A DNA stretch of 64,000 nucleotides from Prochlorococcus sp. AG-402-K10 (lineage in GTDB: Bacteria; Cyanobacteriota; Cyanobacteriia; PCC-6307; Cyanobiaceae), in NCBI GenBank assembly GCA_003216835.1, contig QCIF01000005.1:1-64000 (forward strand). Reading direction: 5' to 3'. Positions 9,752-19,915 of the stretch are shown here, in pieces. The notes below the pieces were generated by a model. The model worked only from the letters and a program-made list of their open reading frames with translations, searched no databases and was not told the DNA's origin. Every line of letters begins with the position of its first letter. Position 1 is the stretch's first letter. The position numbers and the translations under genes were made by a program.

Positions 9752-12465
9752 TCAACCCTTTTGGTTGCAGGATTACTCTTATCAGAAACTTTTATAAGCT
9801 CATCAGATTCGGAAACAGGAAATCTATTAATAGCTTTTAAGGCTTGCTTTGCTTTGTTTTTTAATTTATTGCTAACTCCTACGCAGTATTGGATTTGAGA
9901 AAGAACATCTATAGATCTTCTTAAAATCCGTACAACATCTCCTTCATCTAAAGAAGTATTAAATATCAGGTCCTGCCATTTTTTACCCCTTGCCCACTCT
10001 GAAATGATTCCGGTTAACTCTATGTCTAAATAAATTGGTGTATCAATATGGAACTTATTTTGTTTAGATAAAACCAATTTTCTCAAGCCCTCCAATTCAT
10101 TAAAAACGTCTATAACCTTTAAGGAAGGTTTAAAATTACACCAAAGATTTGGTCTTCTAACATCAACACATATTGCTTGAATAATTGATGCCAAATCAGG
10201 TGGATCTAAATCATCTAAATAACCACTAATTAACACAAGTCCCACCCATAATTCATTTTCACTTCTTATTGAGCTAACTGATTGTCCTACTTCAGTTAGC
10301 TCTAAATCATTTAAACATCCAAAATGATTCAAGATCTTTATTAAATCAGTAAATATTCTCCAGTTATGATTTTCTTTATCTTCAAGAATATTAGTTCTAG
10401 AAATTATTTCTTGCTCCACCTCAATAATCTTTTTCCTATATTTCTTTACTCTTCTAGTGTCCCCAAATCTATGAGCAGGGTGATTATTTATTGTTGTTTC
10501 TAAATTAAAAATTAGTCTCTTTTGTTCCAAAACTTCAGTTGTTAAATCATATTGAGGAGTAAGCAAATCATTTTTTTCAGAAACAGCCAATAATCTCTTT
10601 ACAATGATCTGAGATTGATTATCACCTCTTACAAGTTCTCCTGAAAAATGCATCTTTGGTTCCTGAAGGTTTAAAATATCTACCACTTCTAAATCAGGGA
10701 AAATATTGACCAAATAAGATGGCTTTATAAGAATAAATAAATTATCAATTGTTAAGCAGAGCAAACTTTTAATTTTTTTTCCATCATATATTTTCTTGCA
10801 AATCAAGGCTGGTACTACCTTCATATTGATTTGAGGTGCTTTGATAGAAATTAAACTTCCATCTTTTATAAAAGGAAGTGCATTAGTTATCTCTTCTGAT
10901 AATTTTTCTGCTGCTTGTTTTTCCAATATTTTTAACAATCTTCTTTCTTCTTTTAAACGGTTCTTTAACTTTTCGTAGTTATCAAAATCTTGCCATGAAA
11001 AATTAGATGTACTTTTTTTTAGTTCTGCCAAATCCTTATCTAAATTATTAAGAATAATCTTTTCCGCTGAAGATTCTCCTAAATATAAAAAGCTACCAAA
11101 ACTTCTTTTGATTAATTCTTTAGACTTATCTAAACTATAGTTTTGCAAAAGATTAAGGACCATACCATAGCTTGGAGTGAATTGACTTTGTAGTGGAGTT
11201 GGCTTACTAATGGCTAGAGCGCTAGCTTCTTTTGCTCCCTCAAATCTAGTTTGTAATGTCACAACATATCCTTGGGAATCCTTTCCTCTTCGTCCAGCTC
11301 TACCTGACATCTGTAAGAATTCACTGCTGAATAATAATCTATGCCCATCCTCAGTCCGTTTGGATAAGGATGAAATAATGGTAGTTCTAGCAGGCATGTT
11401 AATACCTGCTGCCAAAGTTTCAGTCGCAAAAACAACTTTTATCAATCCTTTCTGAAATAGTTCTTCAACTAATTCTTTCCATGCTGGAAGCAAACCCGCA
11501 TGATGAGAAGCTATTCCTCTTCTTAAGGCCTCGCAATGAGAGTTATCTTTAATTCCTTCTTTATTATTTTCAAGATAAATATCTAACCTTTGAGAAATAA
11601 GGTTTGCTTCTGAATAACTTACTAAAGATAAATCTTTTATATTTTCCACAGCCTTATCACATCCTCTTCTACTAAAAATGAAATATATTCCTGGCAACAT
11701 ATTTCTCTCTGCCAGTTTAGAAATAACAAAGGCAATTGTTGGAGATTTTGGTTGAGTTATTCTTCCTTGTTTACCTCTCTTTTTCTGTCCTTTTGGAGAT
11801 CTCCAAATCTTGCAGTTTGGATGAATTCCATTACCCTTATTATTTAAAAGTGGGTGAAGACCCTTTGCACTACAGAAATTAAATTCTAGAGGAACTGGTC
11901 TTTTATCACTATTAACCAGGGCTGTAGGACCATGGACTTTTTCTATCCAACTTTGAAGTTGATCTGCATTCGATATTGTCGCTGATAAAGCTATTATTTG
12001 AGTTCTAGTAGGACAATGAATTATAGTCTCTTCCCAAACTGTTCCTCTCTGTGGATCATTCATATAATGGCATTCATCAAGAATTACAGATTCTAAATTC
12101 AATAATGGGTCATCAAATTCATCAAATTCTCCATATAGCATGTTCCTAAAAATCTCAGTTGTCATAACCAAGATCGGTGCATCTCGATTGATATTAATAT
12201 CTCCTGTTAAAAGGCCAACTGAGCTTTCACCAAATTGATTAGCAAAATCCCTAAATTTTTGATTTGATAGGGCTTTCAAAGGCGTTGTATAAAACACTCT
12301 GCTTCCATGAGATAAGCCTCTATGAATAGCAAATTCACCAATTAATGTTTTGCCTGAACCAGTTGGAGCAGTTAAAACAAGAGAATTACCGCTATTTATA
12401 GCTTTTATTGCCTCTATTTGGAAATCATCTAGAGGGAAAGGAAAAAATTCCTCTAAATTAAGCAA
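9739..12465 (-). CDS. Ski2/Mtr4-like DExH RNA helicase (cyanobacterial/plastid ISE2-type)
   Basis: TAPTGSGKTLIGEFA, LDECHYMNDPQRGTVWEE, QMSGRAGRRGKD and a long C-terminal DSHCT-type region. Confidence 0.9.
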   Translation of the reverse strand: MLNLEEFFPFPLDDFQIEAIKAINSGNSLVLTAPTGSGKTLIGEFAIHRGLSHGSRVFYTTPLKALSNQKFRDFANQFGESSVGLLTGDININRDAPILVMTTEIFRNMLYGEFDEFDDPLLNLESVILDECHYMNDPQRGTVWEETIIHCPTRTQIIALSATISNADQLQSWIEKVHGPTALVNSDKRPVPLEFNFCSAKGLHPLLNNKGNGIHPNCKIWRSPKGQKKRGKQGRITQPKSPTIAFVISKLAERNMLPGIYFIFSRRGCDKAVENIKDLSLVSYSEANLISQRLDIYLENNKEGIKDNSHCEALRRGIASHHAGLLPAWKELVEELFQKGLIKVVFATETLAAGINMPARTTIISSLSKRTEDGHRLLFSSEFLQMSGRAGRRGKDSQGYVVTLQTRFEGAKEASALAISKPTPLQSQFTPSYGMVLNLLQNYSLDKSKELIKRSFGSFLYLGESSAEKIILNNLDKDLAELKKSTSNFSWQDFDNYEKLKNRLKEERRLLKILEKQAAEKLSEEITNALPFIKDGSLISIKAPQINMKVVPALICKKIYDGKKIKSLLCLTIDNLFILIKPSYLVNIFPDLEVVDILNLQEPKMHFSGELVRGDNQSQIIVKRLLAVSEKNDLLTPQYDLTTEVLEQKRLIFNLETTINNHPAHRFGDTRRVKKYRKKIIEVEQEIISRTNILEDKENHNWRIFTDLIKILNHFGCLNDLELTEVGQSVSSIRSENELWVGLVLISGYLDDLDPPDLASIIQAICVDVRRPNLWCNFKPSLKVIDVFNELEGLRKLVLSKQNKFHIDTPIYLDIELTGIISEWARGKKWQDLIFNTSLDEGDVVRILRRSIDVLSQIQYCVGVSNKLKNKAKQALKAINRFPVSESDELIKVSDKSNPATKRVDDSS

Positions 12466-12606
12466 TAATTGTGATTGAAGAGAGGATGAGTTAACTTCTT
12501 AAGATATGATCTATATAGATATTAATAAACAATAAATACCTTGCAAACATTAAAAGTAAATCTAGATCTTTAAAAATTAAATCCATTTATTTTTAATTAC
12601 ATAAAA

Positions 12607-13746
12607 ATGAATAAAATCAACATCCCGAAAAATAGAATTCGTAAATTAAAAACTTTTGCATTGGGTAAAAAACCATATGAACTTCAAAACCTAAATTCGT
12701 ATAATAAAACCCTCATAGACTTATGTAGTAATGATTATTTTGGATTAAGTAGAGATGAAGATTTAATACAAGCTTCATACGAAATAAGCTTATTGCAAGG
12801 ATTAGGTTCAGGTAGCTCAAGATTTATAACTGGTTCAAGGCCAATACACAAGTTATTAGAATCACAACTTGCAGAATGGCTTAATCAAGAAAAAGTTCTC
12901 CTATTTCCTAGCGGTTTCCAAGCTAATATTGCTGCCATCCAAGCTTTAGCCAATAGGAATAGCATTGTAATAGCTGATAAATTTATTCATAACTCTTTGT
13001 TGGTTGGGGTAAAAGCTGCTCAATCAAAACTAGTGAGATTTGCTCACAATGATTTAAAAGATTTAGAAAATAAAATTATTAAATTCAAGACAACTCACAA
13101 CTCTATTCTTATAGTTGTTGAATCTCTATACAGCATGGAGGGTTCTGTTGCTCCTCTAAAAGAAATAACGAAAATTGGTCAAAAATATAATGTTGAATTA
13201 TTAGTGGATGAAGCTCATGCTATCGGTATTTTAGGACCTGAAGGCAAAGGTCTGAGTTTTAATTATTCTGATTACATCACTCTTATTACAGGAACATTTG
13301 GTAAAGCATTTGGAAGCGGAGGGGCTTTTATCGCTTGTAACTCAAAAATTGGTGAGCATATTATCCAAACAAGTGGAGCATTTAGATACACAACTGCTCT
13401 TTCGCCAGCTTTAAGTGCAGGTGCATTAACAGCTCTTCAAAAAATTAAAAATAATAAAGAATGGGGTGCTGATTTGTTAAACGCTGCGCAAAAATGGAAA
13501 GCTGAAATTCTTAAAAATTTTAGTTACTCTGTTCGAGGAGAATCTCAAATTTTATCTATCATTGTTGGGCAAGAAGAAAAGGCAATTCATCTCCAAAGAT
13601 ATCTTGAAGAACATGGATTTTTAGCCGTTGCGATAAGGCCGCCAACTGTTCCAGTTGGCGAATCCAGAATTCGAATAACAATTAGAAAAAATTTAGATCT
13701 AAACATAATGAGACAATTTATATCTGTTTTAAAAAATTTCAAATGA
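12607..13746 (+). CDS. bioF: 8-amino-7-oxononanoate synthase
   Basis: DEAHAIGILGPEGKGLS, GTFGKAFGSGGAF, RPPTVPVGESRIRIT. Confidence 0.95.
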   Translation: MNKINIPKNRIRKLKTFALGKKPYELQNLNSYNKTLIDLCSNDYFGLSRDEDLIQASYEISLLQGLGSGSSRFITGSRPIHKLLESQLAEWLNQEKVLLFPSGFQANIAAIQALANRNSIVIADKFIHNSLLVGVKAAQSKLVRFAHNDLKDLENKIIKFKTTHNSILIVVESLYSMEGSVAPLKEITKIGQKYNVELLVDEAHAIGILGPEGKGLSFNYSDYITLITGTFGKAFGSGGAFIACNSKIGEHIIQTSGAFRYTTALSPALSAGALTALQKIKNNKEWGADLLNAAQKWKAEILKNFSYSVRGESQILSIIVGQEEKAIHLQRYLEEHGFLAVAIRPPTVPVGESRIRITIRKNLDLNIMRQFISVLKNFK

Positions 13747-14447
13747 AACAAATTATTACTCAACATGGATGGGGTTTAGATCAAAATTTTTGGAATATTT
13801 ATAAAGTTCAATTTCAGAAAAATAATTGGTATTGGCAAGATAATGAAAGAGGATATTTTTCCAAAAATGCCAAACAATCAAAATGGATTAAAAATTTATC
13901 GAATCGAAAAATTAAAATGGTTTTATGTCATTCTTTTGGTTTTAATTTAATCCCAAAAAGACTTTTACAAGAAGCTACTCATATAGTATTCATAAATTCA
14001 TTTAATAATTTCCTGCCCATAAGCAATAAAAGAAATTTAATTCTAAGATCGCTCAAAAGAATGGAAAAGAAAATAATGAACTATCAAACAAAGGATATGT
14101 TGAAAGAATTCATATATAGATCATTTATGCCTAATAATATAAATATTGATTTCAAAAAAATATTCTATAAAAGTCTAGATAATGCAAACAATTCACTCCT
14201 TTTGGAAGATTTAAAAGAACTCTCTACTGATAGAGATTTCCCAGAATTCTTAAATAAAAATTGCGACACTATTTTTATAAAATCAGAAAATGATTTCATT
14301 CTTGATAAAGATGCAAACAAAAACTTTTTTGAGTTATTAAGTCAAGCACTTCATAAAAAGCCAAAATTAATTAAATTATCAAATCAAGGCCATTGCTTAA
14401 CTAATTTGAATTTGTACGAAATAATAAATAATACTATGGATTATTGA
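13743..14447 (+). CDS. bioK: Putative pimeloyl-ACP methyl ester esterase, BioK-type alpha/beta hydrolase
   Basis: HGWG..., CHSFGF nucleophile elbow, terminal NQGHCL histidine; lies between bioF and bioC with ATGA overlap. Confidence 0.8.
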   Translation: MKQIITQHGWGLDQNFWNIYKVQFQKNNWYWQDNERGYFSKNAKQSKWIKNLSNRKIKMVLCHSFGFNLIPKRLLQEATHIVFINSFNNFLPISNKRNLILRSLKRMEKKIMNYQTKDMLKEFIYRSFMPNNINIDFKKIFYKSLDNANNSLLLEDLKELSTDRDFPEFLNKNCDTIFIKSENDFILDKDANKNFFELLSQALHKKPKLIKLSNQGHCLTNLNLYEIINNTMDY

Positions 14448-14448
14448 A

Positions 14449-15207
14449 ATGCATAATCAAGAGTGGGGTGACAAAATAAGAACTAATTTCGATAATGCAG
14501 CAATCAACTATTTAGATTCTTCAAACATCCAGAGAGTTTTTGCGGAAAAAATTGTTTTATATCTAAAAGAATTAAATACTCAAAATGGTGAATGGATAGA
14601 TCTTGGTTCGGGAACAGGATTATTAGCTGATGAGATAGAAAAAGAATTCTCTACACAAAAAGTTTCCAGAATTGATTTCAGCAAAAAAATGCTTCTTCAA
14701 AATAAATCATCTAGTAAAAAAATATTGTGGGATTTAAATAATGATTTACCTCCCTCAATCAAAAACTGTGCTCTAATTACATCTAATTTTTGTATACACT
14801 GGTTGGATAACCCAGGGAAAATAATAAAAAATTGGTTTAATAAATTAAGATCTGGAGGTTTTTTAATAATTTCATATCCTACAAAAGAATCTTTCCCCGA
14901 ATGGAAAAAAACTTGTAGAAAAATTGATAGCGAATATAGTGGACTTCGCTTTCTTAACTCAGAAGAATTATCAAAGAATTTCAACTCTAATGAGATATAT
15001 TTTTCAAAAAACTACACTTATTTAGAACAATTTCCAGATGTTTATAAGCTTTTTAGAAGTATAGTTAATGTTGGTGCTCAATCCACAAAGTCTAAACGTA
15101 AAACAGTTAAAGAGTTAAAAGCAATGCAAAAGTTTTGGCCTAAGCATTTCAATAATAAAGTTAATCTCTCTTGGGAAATTGCTATCCAAATAATGAGAAA
15201 ATTATGA
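14449..15207 (+). CDS. bioC: Malonyl-ACP O-methyltransferase BioC
   Basis: IDLGSGTGLLADEIE SAM motif; location in the biotin operon. Confidence 0.88.
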   Translation: MHNQEWGDKIRTNFDNAAINYLDSSNIQRVFAEKIVLYLKELNTQNGEWIDLGSGTGLLADEIEKEFSTQKVSRIDFSKKMLLQNKSSSKKILWDLNNDLPPSIKNCALITSNFCIHWLDNPGKIIKNWFNKLRSGGFLIISYPTKESFPEWKKTCRKIDSEYSGLRFLNSEELSKNFNSNEIYFSKNYTYLEQFPDVYKLFRSIVNVGAQSTKSKRKTVKELKAMQKFWPKHFNNKVNLSWEIAIQIMRKL

Positions 15208-15869
15208 GCAATATTAATAACAAATTCCAATTTGTAATATGCGGAACAGATACTGATATTGGAAAGACATTAATCAGCTCTTTTTTTGTTAGAGGATTAA
15301 ATGCTTTTTACTGGAAGCCTATTCAAAGTGGTATAGAGACTTCAACTGATAGTCAAACTTTAGAAAAACTTGCAAGAATAAATAAAGCAAAAATTATAAA
15401 TGAAGCATATGTCTTTACGAAACCTTTATCGCCCCATTGGGCTGCAGAAATAGATCAAAAAACTATTGATTTCAATTTTTTGCAATTACCAAAAGTTAAT
15501 GACCCATTAATAGTAGAAACAGCAGGAGGATTAATGGTCCCGCTCACAAGGAATTTTTTACAGATAGATCAAATTAAGACATGGGGTCTGCCTGTAATAC
15601 TTGTATGTAAGAGCTCACTTGGTACTCTAAACCACACTTTACTAAGTATTGAAGCCTTACAAAAAAGAAAAATTAATATTTTAGGTCTAATTGTTAATGG
15701 AGAAAAACACTTGGACAATCCCAAAACATTAGTTGAATTTAGTCGTATACCAGTTATTGCTGAATTTCCTTACCTTCCCAAAGTTGACTCAAATAATTTA
15801 GATATACTATGGGAAGAACTTAATATTAAAAACAAATTAGTCTCAATCTTAAATTCAAAAGCACTCTAA
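15204..15869 (+). CDS. bioD: Dethiobiotin synthetase (track ORF extends upstream to 15171)
   Basis: GTDTDIGKTLISS P-loop, YWKPIQSG, VETAGGLMVPL; ATG 15204 overlaps the bioC stop. Confidence 0.95.
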   Translation: MSNINNKFQFVICGTDTDIGKTLISSFFVRGLNAFYWKPIQSGIETSTDSQTLEKLARINKAKIINEAYVFTKPLSPHWAAEIDQKTIDFNFLQLPKVNDPLIVETAGGLMVPLTRNFLQIDQIKTWGLPVILVCKSSLGTLNHTLLSIEALQKRKINILGLIVNGEKHLDNPKTLVEFSRIPVIAEFPYLPKVDSNNLDILWEELNIKNKLVSILNSKAL

Positions 15870-15878
15870 ATTAAATCT

Positions 15879-17171
15879 GTGGTTCCAAAAACGAAAAATC
15901 AAAATTGGCATCCTAATATATGGCCACCTTTTACGCAGATCACCAACAGCAAACCTCAACAAGAAGTTACTCATGGAAAAGATGCACTTCTATTTACTAA
16001 AGATCCTCAAAAAGAACTTATCGATGGAATAAGTAGTTGGTGGGTAACTCTTCATGGCCATAGTAATGAATACATTGCAAATGCTATTTTCAATCAAGCT
16101 AAAAGTCTTGAGCAAGTTATATTTGCCGATTTCTTACACCCACAGGCTAAAAGATTAGCAGAAAGACTCAGCAAGTTAACACAATTAGAGCGACTATTTT
16201 TTTCGGATAATGGATCTACTGCTGTGGAAGTGGCTTTAAAAATTGCTTACCAATCATGGCAAAATCAAGGAGAAACAAGAACCCAAATAATTGCTTTTGA
16301 AGGGGCATATCATGGAGACACATTTGGAGCAATGGCTTTAGGCGAAAGAAATATTTTTAATGAGAATTTCGATAATCTAATGTTCCCAGTAAAAAGAGCT
16401 CCATGGCCTTCTACCTGGATAAACGATGACGAAGTTGAAAGAAAGGAGCATCAAGCAATCCAAAAATTAATTACTCTTCTTAAAGTTCCAACTGTGGCAG
16501 TAATACTCGAACCCCTTGTACAAGGTGCTGGAGGGATGAATATGGTTAGGCCTGAATTTATTAAAAAAGTTTCAGAAGTAGTAAAAAATAATAATTCTTT
16601 ATTAATTGCCGATGAAGTATTGACTGGTTTTGGAAGATGTGGAAGCCTTTTTGCATTTAAAAGAGCCAACATAATTCCTGATTTAATTAGTATTTCAAAA
16701 GGTTTAACTGGTGGATTCTTACCCATGGGAATAACTCTAACTAAAGAAAAAATTTTTCAATCCTTTATAGATGAGTCCCCTAGAAAAACTTTTTGGCATG
16801 GCCATAGTTTCACTGCTAATCCTTTAGGTTGCGCAGCAGCTAATGCAAGCCTTGATTTATTAGAAAAGGAACCAATGAAATATCTGTCATTAGAGAAAAA
16901 GCATTTTGATCATCTACTTAAATTTAGAAAATTGCCATTCATAAAAAAAATTAGGATCACTGGAACTATAGCTGCTTTTGATTTAGAACTTGGGAATAAG
17001 GTTGGTTACTTAAATGATATTGGAAAAAAAATAAAGAGCTTATCAATGGAAAAAGGTTTATTTATTAGGCCTCTTGGAAATGTAGTTTATCTTTTGCCGC
17101 CAATTTGTATTACCGATGATCAATTAGACAAAAGTTATCAGATAATATGGCAAACTTTGAATGATCTATAG
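15879..17171 (+). CDS. bioA: Adenosylmethionine-8-amino-7-oxononanoate aminotransferase (GTG start)
   Basis: HPNIWPPFTQ, DGISSWWVTLHGH, SISKGLTGGFLPM PLP-lysine motif. Confidence 0.95.
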   Translation: MVPKTKNQNWHPNIWPPFTQITNSKPQQEVTHGKDALLFTKDPQKELIDGISSWWVTLHGHSNEYIANAIFNQAKSLEQVIFADFLHPQAKRLAERLSKLTQLERLFFSDNGSTAVEVALKIAYQSWQNQGETRTQIIAFEGAYHGDTFGAMALGERNIFNENFDNLMFPVKRAPWPSTWINDDEVERKEHQAIQKLITLLKVPTVAVILEPLVQGAGGMNMVRPEFIKKVSEVVKNNNSLLIADEVLTGFGRCGSLFAFKRANIIPDLISISKGLTGGFLPMGITLTKEKIFQSFIDESPRKTFWHGHSFTANPLGCAAANASLDLLEKEPMKYLSLEKKHFDHLLKFRKLPFIKKIRITGTIAAFDLELGNKVGYLNDIGKKIKSLSMEKGLFIRPLGNVVYLLPPICITDDQLDKSYQIIWQTLNDL

Positions 17172-17179
17172 AGATGAAT

Positions 17180-17437
17180 TTAAGGGCCTTGTAAAATTGC
17201 ATTTTCTACATCCTCTCTATTAATACAATATGAAAATAGTCTTTTAGTTTCTTCCCCTTCACTCTGCCAGACGACACTTAAATCCTCCTGTTCAAAACAA
17301 ATCGTAGCTTTCCAATTTGATAATAATAAATACCATTTAGAAGGATTATTAGTATCCTTTTTTGCACCTAAGTCATTAAGCCATAATTCTAATGATTGTA
17401 GCGAATGTTGGTTGATTGGCGTGTTAGGAGAATTCAC
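17180..17437 (-). CDS. DUF3143 family protein
   Basis: 85 aa with LQSLELWLNDLGAKKD... typical of this small cyanobacterial family. Confidence 0.6.
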   Translation of the reverse strand: MNSPNTPINQHSLQSLELWLNDLGAKKDTNNPSKWYLLLSNWKATICFEQEDLSVVWQSEGEETKRLFSYCINREDVENAILQGP

Positions 17438-17456
17438 AAAACTTTCTTATCAAGAA

Positions 17457-17903
17457 TCATTTTACAAGCCAAGGAGGTATAGTATCTAATTCTTTCCCAG
17501 TCAAAGAAGCAATGACAATAGATAACGTTAAACAAACAAAAATAATCATTATCAAGAGAAATAATGAAAAAATCTCTCCATTTGAAAACGGTCTCCTATT
17601 GCCTACTAAATTTTGATTACTAGAATTTATTAGAAAAGAATTAAAAACATTTTTTTTATTTTCATACGCAATTTTAGATTTTTCTTTTAATTTTTCATCA
17701 TATATTTTCCTGAAACTACTATTATTTAGATTTTCATAAGCCTCTAATACTTTTTGAAATTTATTTTTAGCTTCTTCTAAGTCTAAAGAAGTAGTATCTG
17801 GGTGTAATTCAATAGAAAGTCTACAAAATGCCTTTCTTAATTCATTATTAGAGGCATTTTCATTAACACCTAAAATCTTATAGTAGGATAAATCTCCTTT
17901 CAA
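17457..17903 (-). CDS. J-domain protein with C-terminal transmembrane helix
   Basis: YYKILGVNENASNNELRKAFCRLSIELHPD J domain with HPD; hydrophobic segment ILFLLIMIIFVCLTLSIVIASL-like near the C-terminus. Confidence 0.85.
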   Translation of the reverse strand: MKGDLSYYKILGVNENASNNELRKAFCRLSIELHPDTTSLDLEEAKNKFQKVLEAYENLNNSSFRKIYDEKLKEKSKIAYENKKNVFNSFLINSSNQNLVGNRRPFSNGEIFSLFLLIMIIFVCLTLSIVIASLTGKELDTIPPWLVK

Positions 17904-17993
17904 AATATTTTTTTTATTTTTGAAAATATTCTAATCAATTTTAATGAAATAGAATGTTTTTAATGCAAGCAAAAAGCAAATATTAATAACGCA

Positions 17994-18713
17994 ATGAGAA
18001 AAGAAAGCATACCTGTTGAACTTTTTGAATTAATAACTGAAGAAGAAATACTAATGTTCAAAGAATTGCAAATAAAACTCCGAGAATTAAATAAGAGAAT
18101 CAACCTCACACGATTGATTGAAGGAGATGATTACTGGATATCACAAGTTTTTGATAGCATCTGGCCATTTAAATTTATTCCAAACTACAATTTCAATAAT
18201 AAAAAATTTCTAGATATTGGATCAGGCTGTGGTTTTCCAGGATTTGCTTATGCAATAACACATCCTGATTCAGAAATATACTTACTTGATTCATCCAAGA
18301 AAAAAACAGATGCATTAAAAAGTTTAATCAAAATTATTAACTTCAAAAATAATATATTTGTAATCAACGACCGAGTTGAGAATATCGCACATCAATCTTC
18401 ATTTAGAAACAGCTTTAATATTGCAACTACAAGAGCTGTAAGTATTCCTTCAACAGTTTCAGAATATATTTTACCTATGTTGAAGACAAAAGGACTAGGA
18501 GTCTTATATTGCGGCAAGTGGAATAATGAAGATGAAAATAGTTTAAAAAAAACCCTAAAAATATTGGAAGGAGAAATTAAAGAAAGAAGAAAAATTTTAT
18601 TACCAAAAAATAAAGGTACAAGAAATATTATTTTTATTCAGCCAAACAGAGCTTGTCCAGGAACTTATCCAAGAAGCATTGGCACGCCTGAAAAAAAACC
18701 ATTATCAAGCTAA
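17994..18713 (+). CDS. rsmG: 16S rRNA (guanine-N7) methyltransferase RsmG
   Basis: LDIGSGCGFPGFAYAI, RAVS, CPGTYPRSIGTPEKKPL. Confidence 0.94.
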   Translation: MRKESIPVELFELITEEEILMFKELQIKLRELNKRINLTRLIEGDDYWISQVFDSIWPFKFIPNYNFNNKKFLDIGSGCGFPGFAYAITHPDSEIYLLDSSKKKTDALKSLIKIINFKNNIFVINDRVENIAHQSSFRNSFNIATTRAVSIPSTVSEYILPMLKTKGLGVLYCGKWNNEDENSLKKTLKILEGEIKERRKILLPKNKGTRNIIFIQPNRACPGTYPRSIGTPEKKPLSS

Positions 18714-19909
18714 TTATTTGACAATCTTTGAATTGTTTGTTTTCCAAACTTATCTTTTAATATTCTCAATTTTTTTAAAACCTTCGTTGGACTGATATGA
18801 CCTTCCAAAACACTTAATAATTGACTTTCTGAAACATTGATATCTAATAAATTTGCATTATTACCTTGAAACCAGTGGCTTCCATTACCAAGTAATTGAT
18901 ATCTCGATCTTGCAAATCCCTCCAAATCTAACCAATCTATTAAATTAGAAAGCCATAGAAGAACAGGGATATTAATACCTCCTGGTGTATTTTGCCAACT
19001 TGGTAAATTTTTATTCCAACATTGATACCATTCAAGACCTAAACTTTTTATTGATTCTTCTCTTAATCTATTTACTATCTTTGGAATATATTTTTCAGAT
19101 TCTGAAAGTAAAGAAACTGCGCTTAAATGCAAATCAAAATCACTCTCCTTCGCAATTCCAACGCTTATTGTATGTACATTTTTATTCCTTAAGCAAAAAA
19201 GGTCATTAAAAACTATGGGATGAAGGGGGCTACAAAATTCCAACATTTTTGTTGAAGGCGTATGAAGATGACCTCCTTTATCAGTAGGACTGATTATAAA
19301 AACTCCAAGATCATATTTATGTGCCAATTCAATTACTTTTGAATTCGATTGGTTGATGTAATACCAGTGCAAATTAACATAATCAAATAAATTAGTTGAT
19401 ATTGCCTTTTCTATAAGTGATAATTCTCCATGCGTTGAGAAACCAATAGAACCAATTAAATTTGCTTTTTGCAATTTTCTCAAAACTTCAACACAACCTC
19501 CATCTCTCACAGCATGATCAAGATGTTCAGGTAAATTCATTCCATGTATGGCTAGTAAATCAATTTTCTTTACTTGTAATTTCTCAAAGCTTCTCATAAC
19601 ATTTTCTTCAAAGATTTTCGGATCACGATTAGGAGGGATTTTTGTTTGAATTATTCGTGGTACTTTTTTTATATTCTTAAAACACATTCCCAGCTGAACT
19701 TCTGAAGTACCATAATCCTTTGCAGTCTCTACATGACTTAAGCCGTATTTATCTGCAAGATTTAAAATATTTTCAACTTTCTTTTGTTCCTTAAATGAAA
19801 TCTTAGAAAAATCTAATTGCTCCCAACTTTTTTGAAATCTCATACCCCCTAATGATAAAACGGGTATCTGTAAATTTGTTCTCCCAAATCTACGGTTAGG
19901 CAAATTCAT
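18710..19909 (-). CDS. Aldo/keto reductase
   Basis: RRFGRTNLQIPVLSLGGMRF, LADKYGLSHVETAKDYGTSE. Confidence 0.88.
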   Translation of the reverse strand: MNLPNRRFGRTNLQIPVLSLGGMRFQKSWEQLDFSKISFKEQKKVENILNLADKYGLSHVETAKDYGTSEVQLGMCFKNIKKVPRIIQTKIPPNRDPKIFEENVMRSFEKLQVKKIDLLAIHGMNLPEHLDHAVRDGGCVEVLRKLQKANLIGSIGFSTHGELSLIEKAISTNLFDYVNLHWYYINQSNSKVIELAHKYDLGVFIISPTDKGGHLHTPSTKMLEFCSPLHPIVFNDLFCLRNKNVHTISVGIAKESDFDLHLSAVSLLSESEKYIPKIVNRLREESIKSLGLEWYQCWNKNLPSWQNTPGGINIPVLLWLSNLIDWLDLEGFARSRYQLLGNGSHWFQGNNANLLDINVSESQLLSVLEGHISPTKVLKKLRILKDKFGKQTIQRLSNN

Positions 19910-19915
19910 TGAAAA

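Noticed and set aside
17904-17930. AT-only inverted repeat AATATTTT...AAAATATT upstream of the J-domain gene
   Set aside because: A/T-only arms are expected by chance at this base composition
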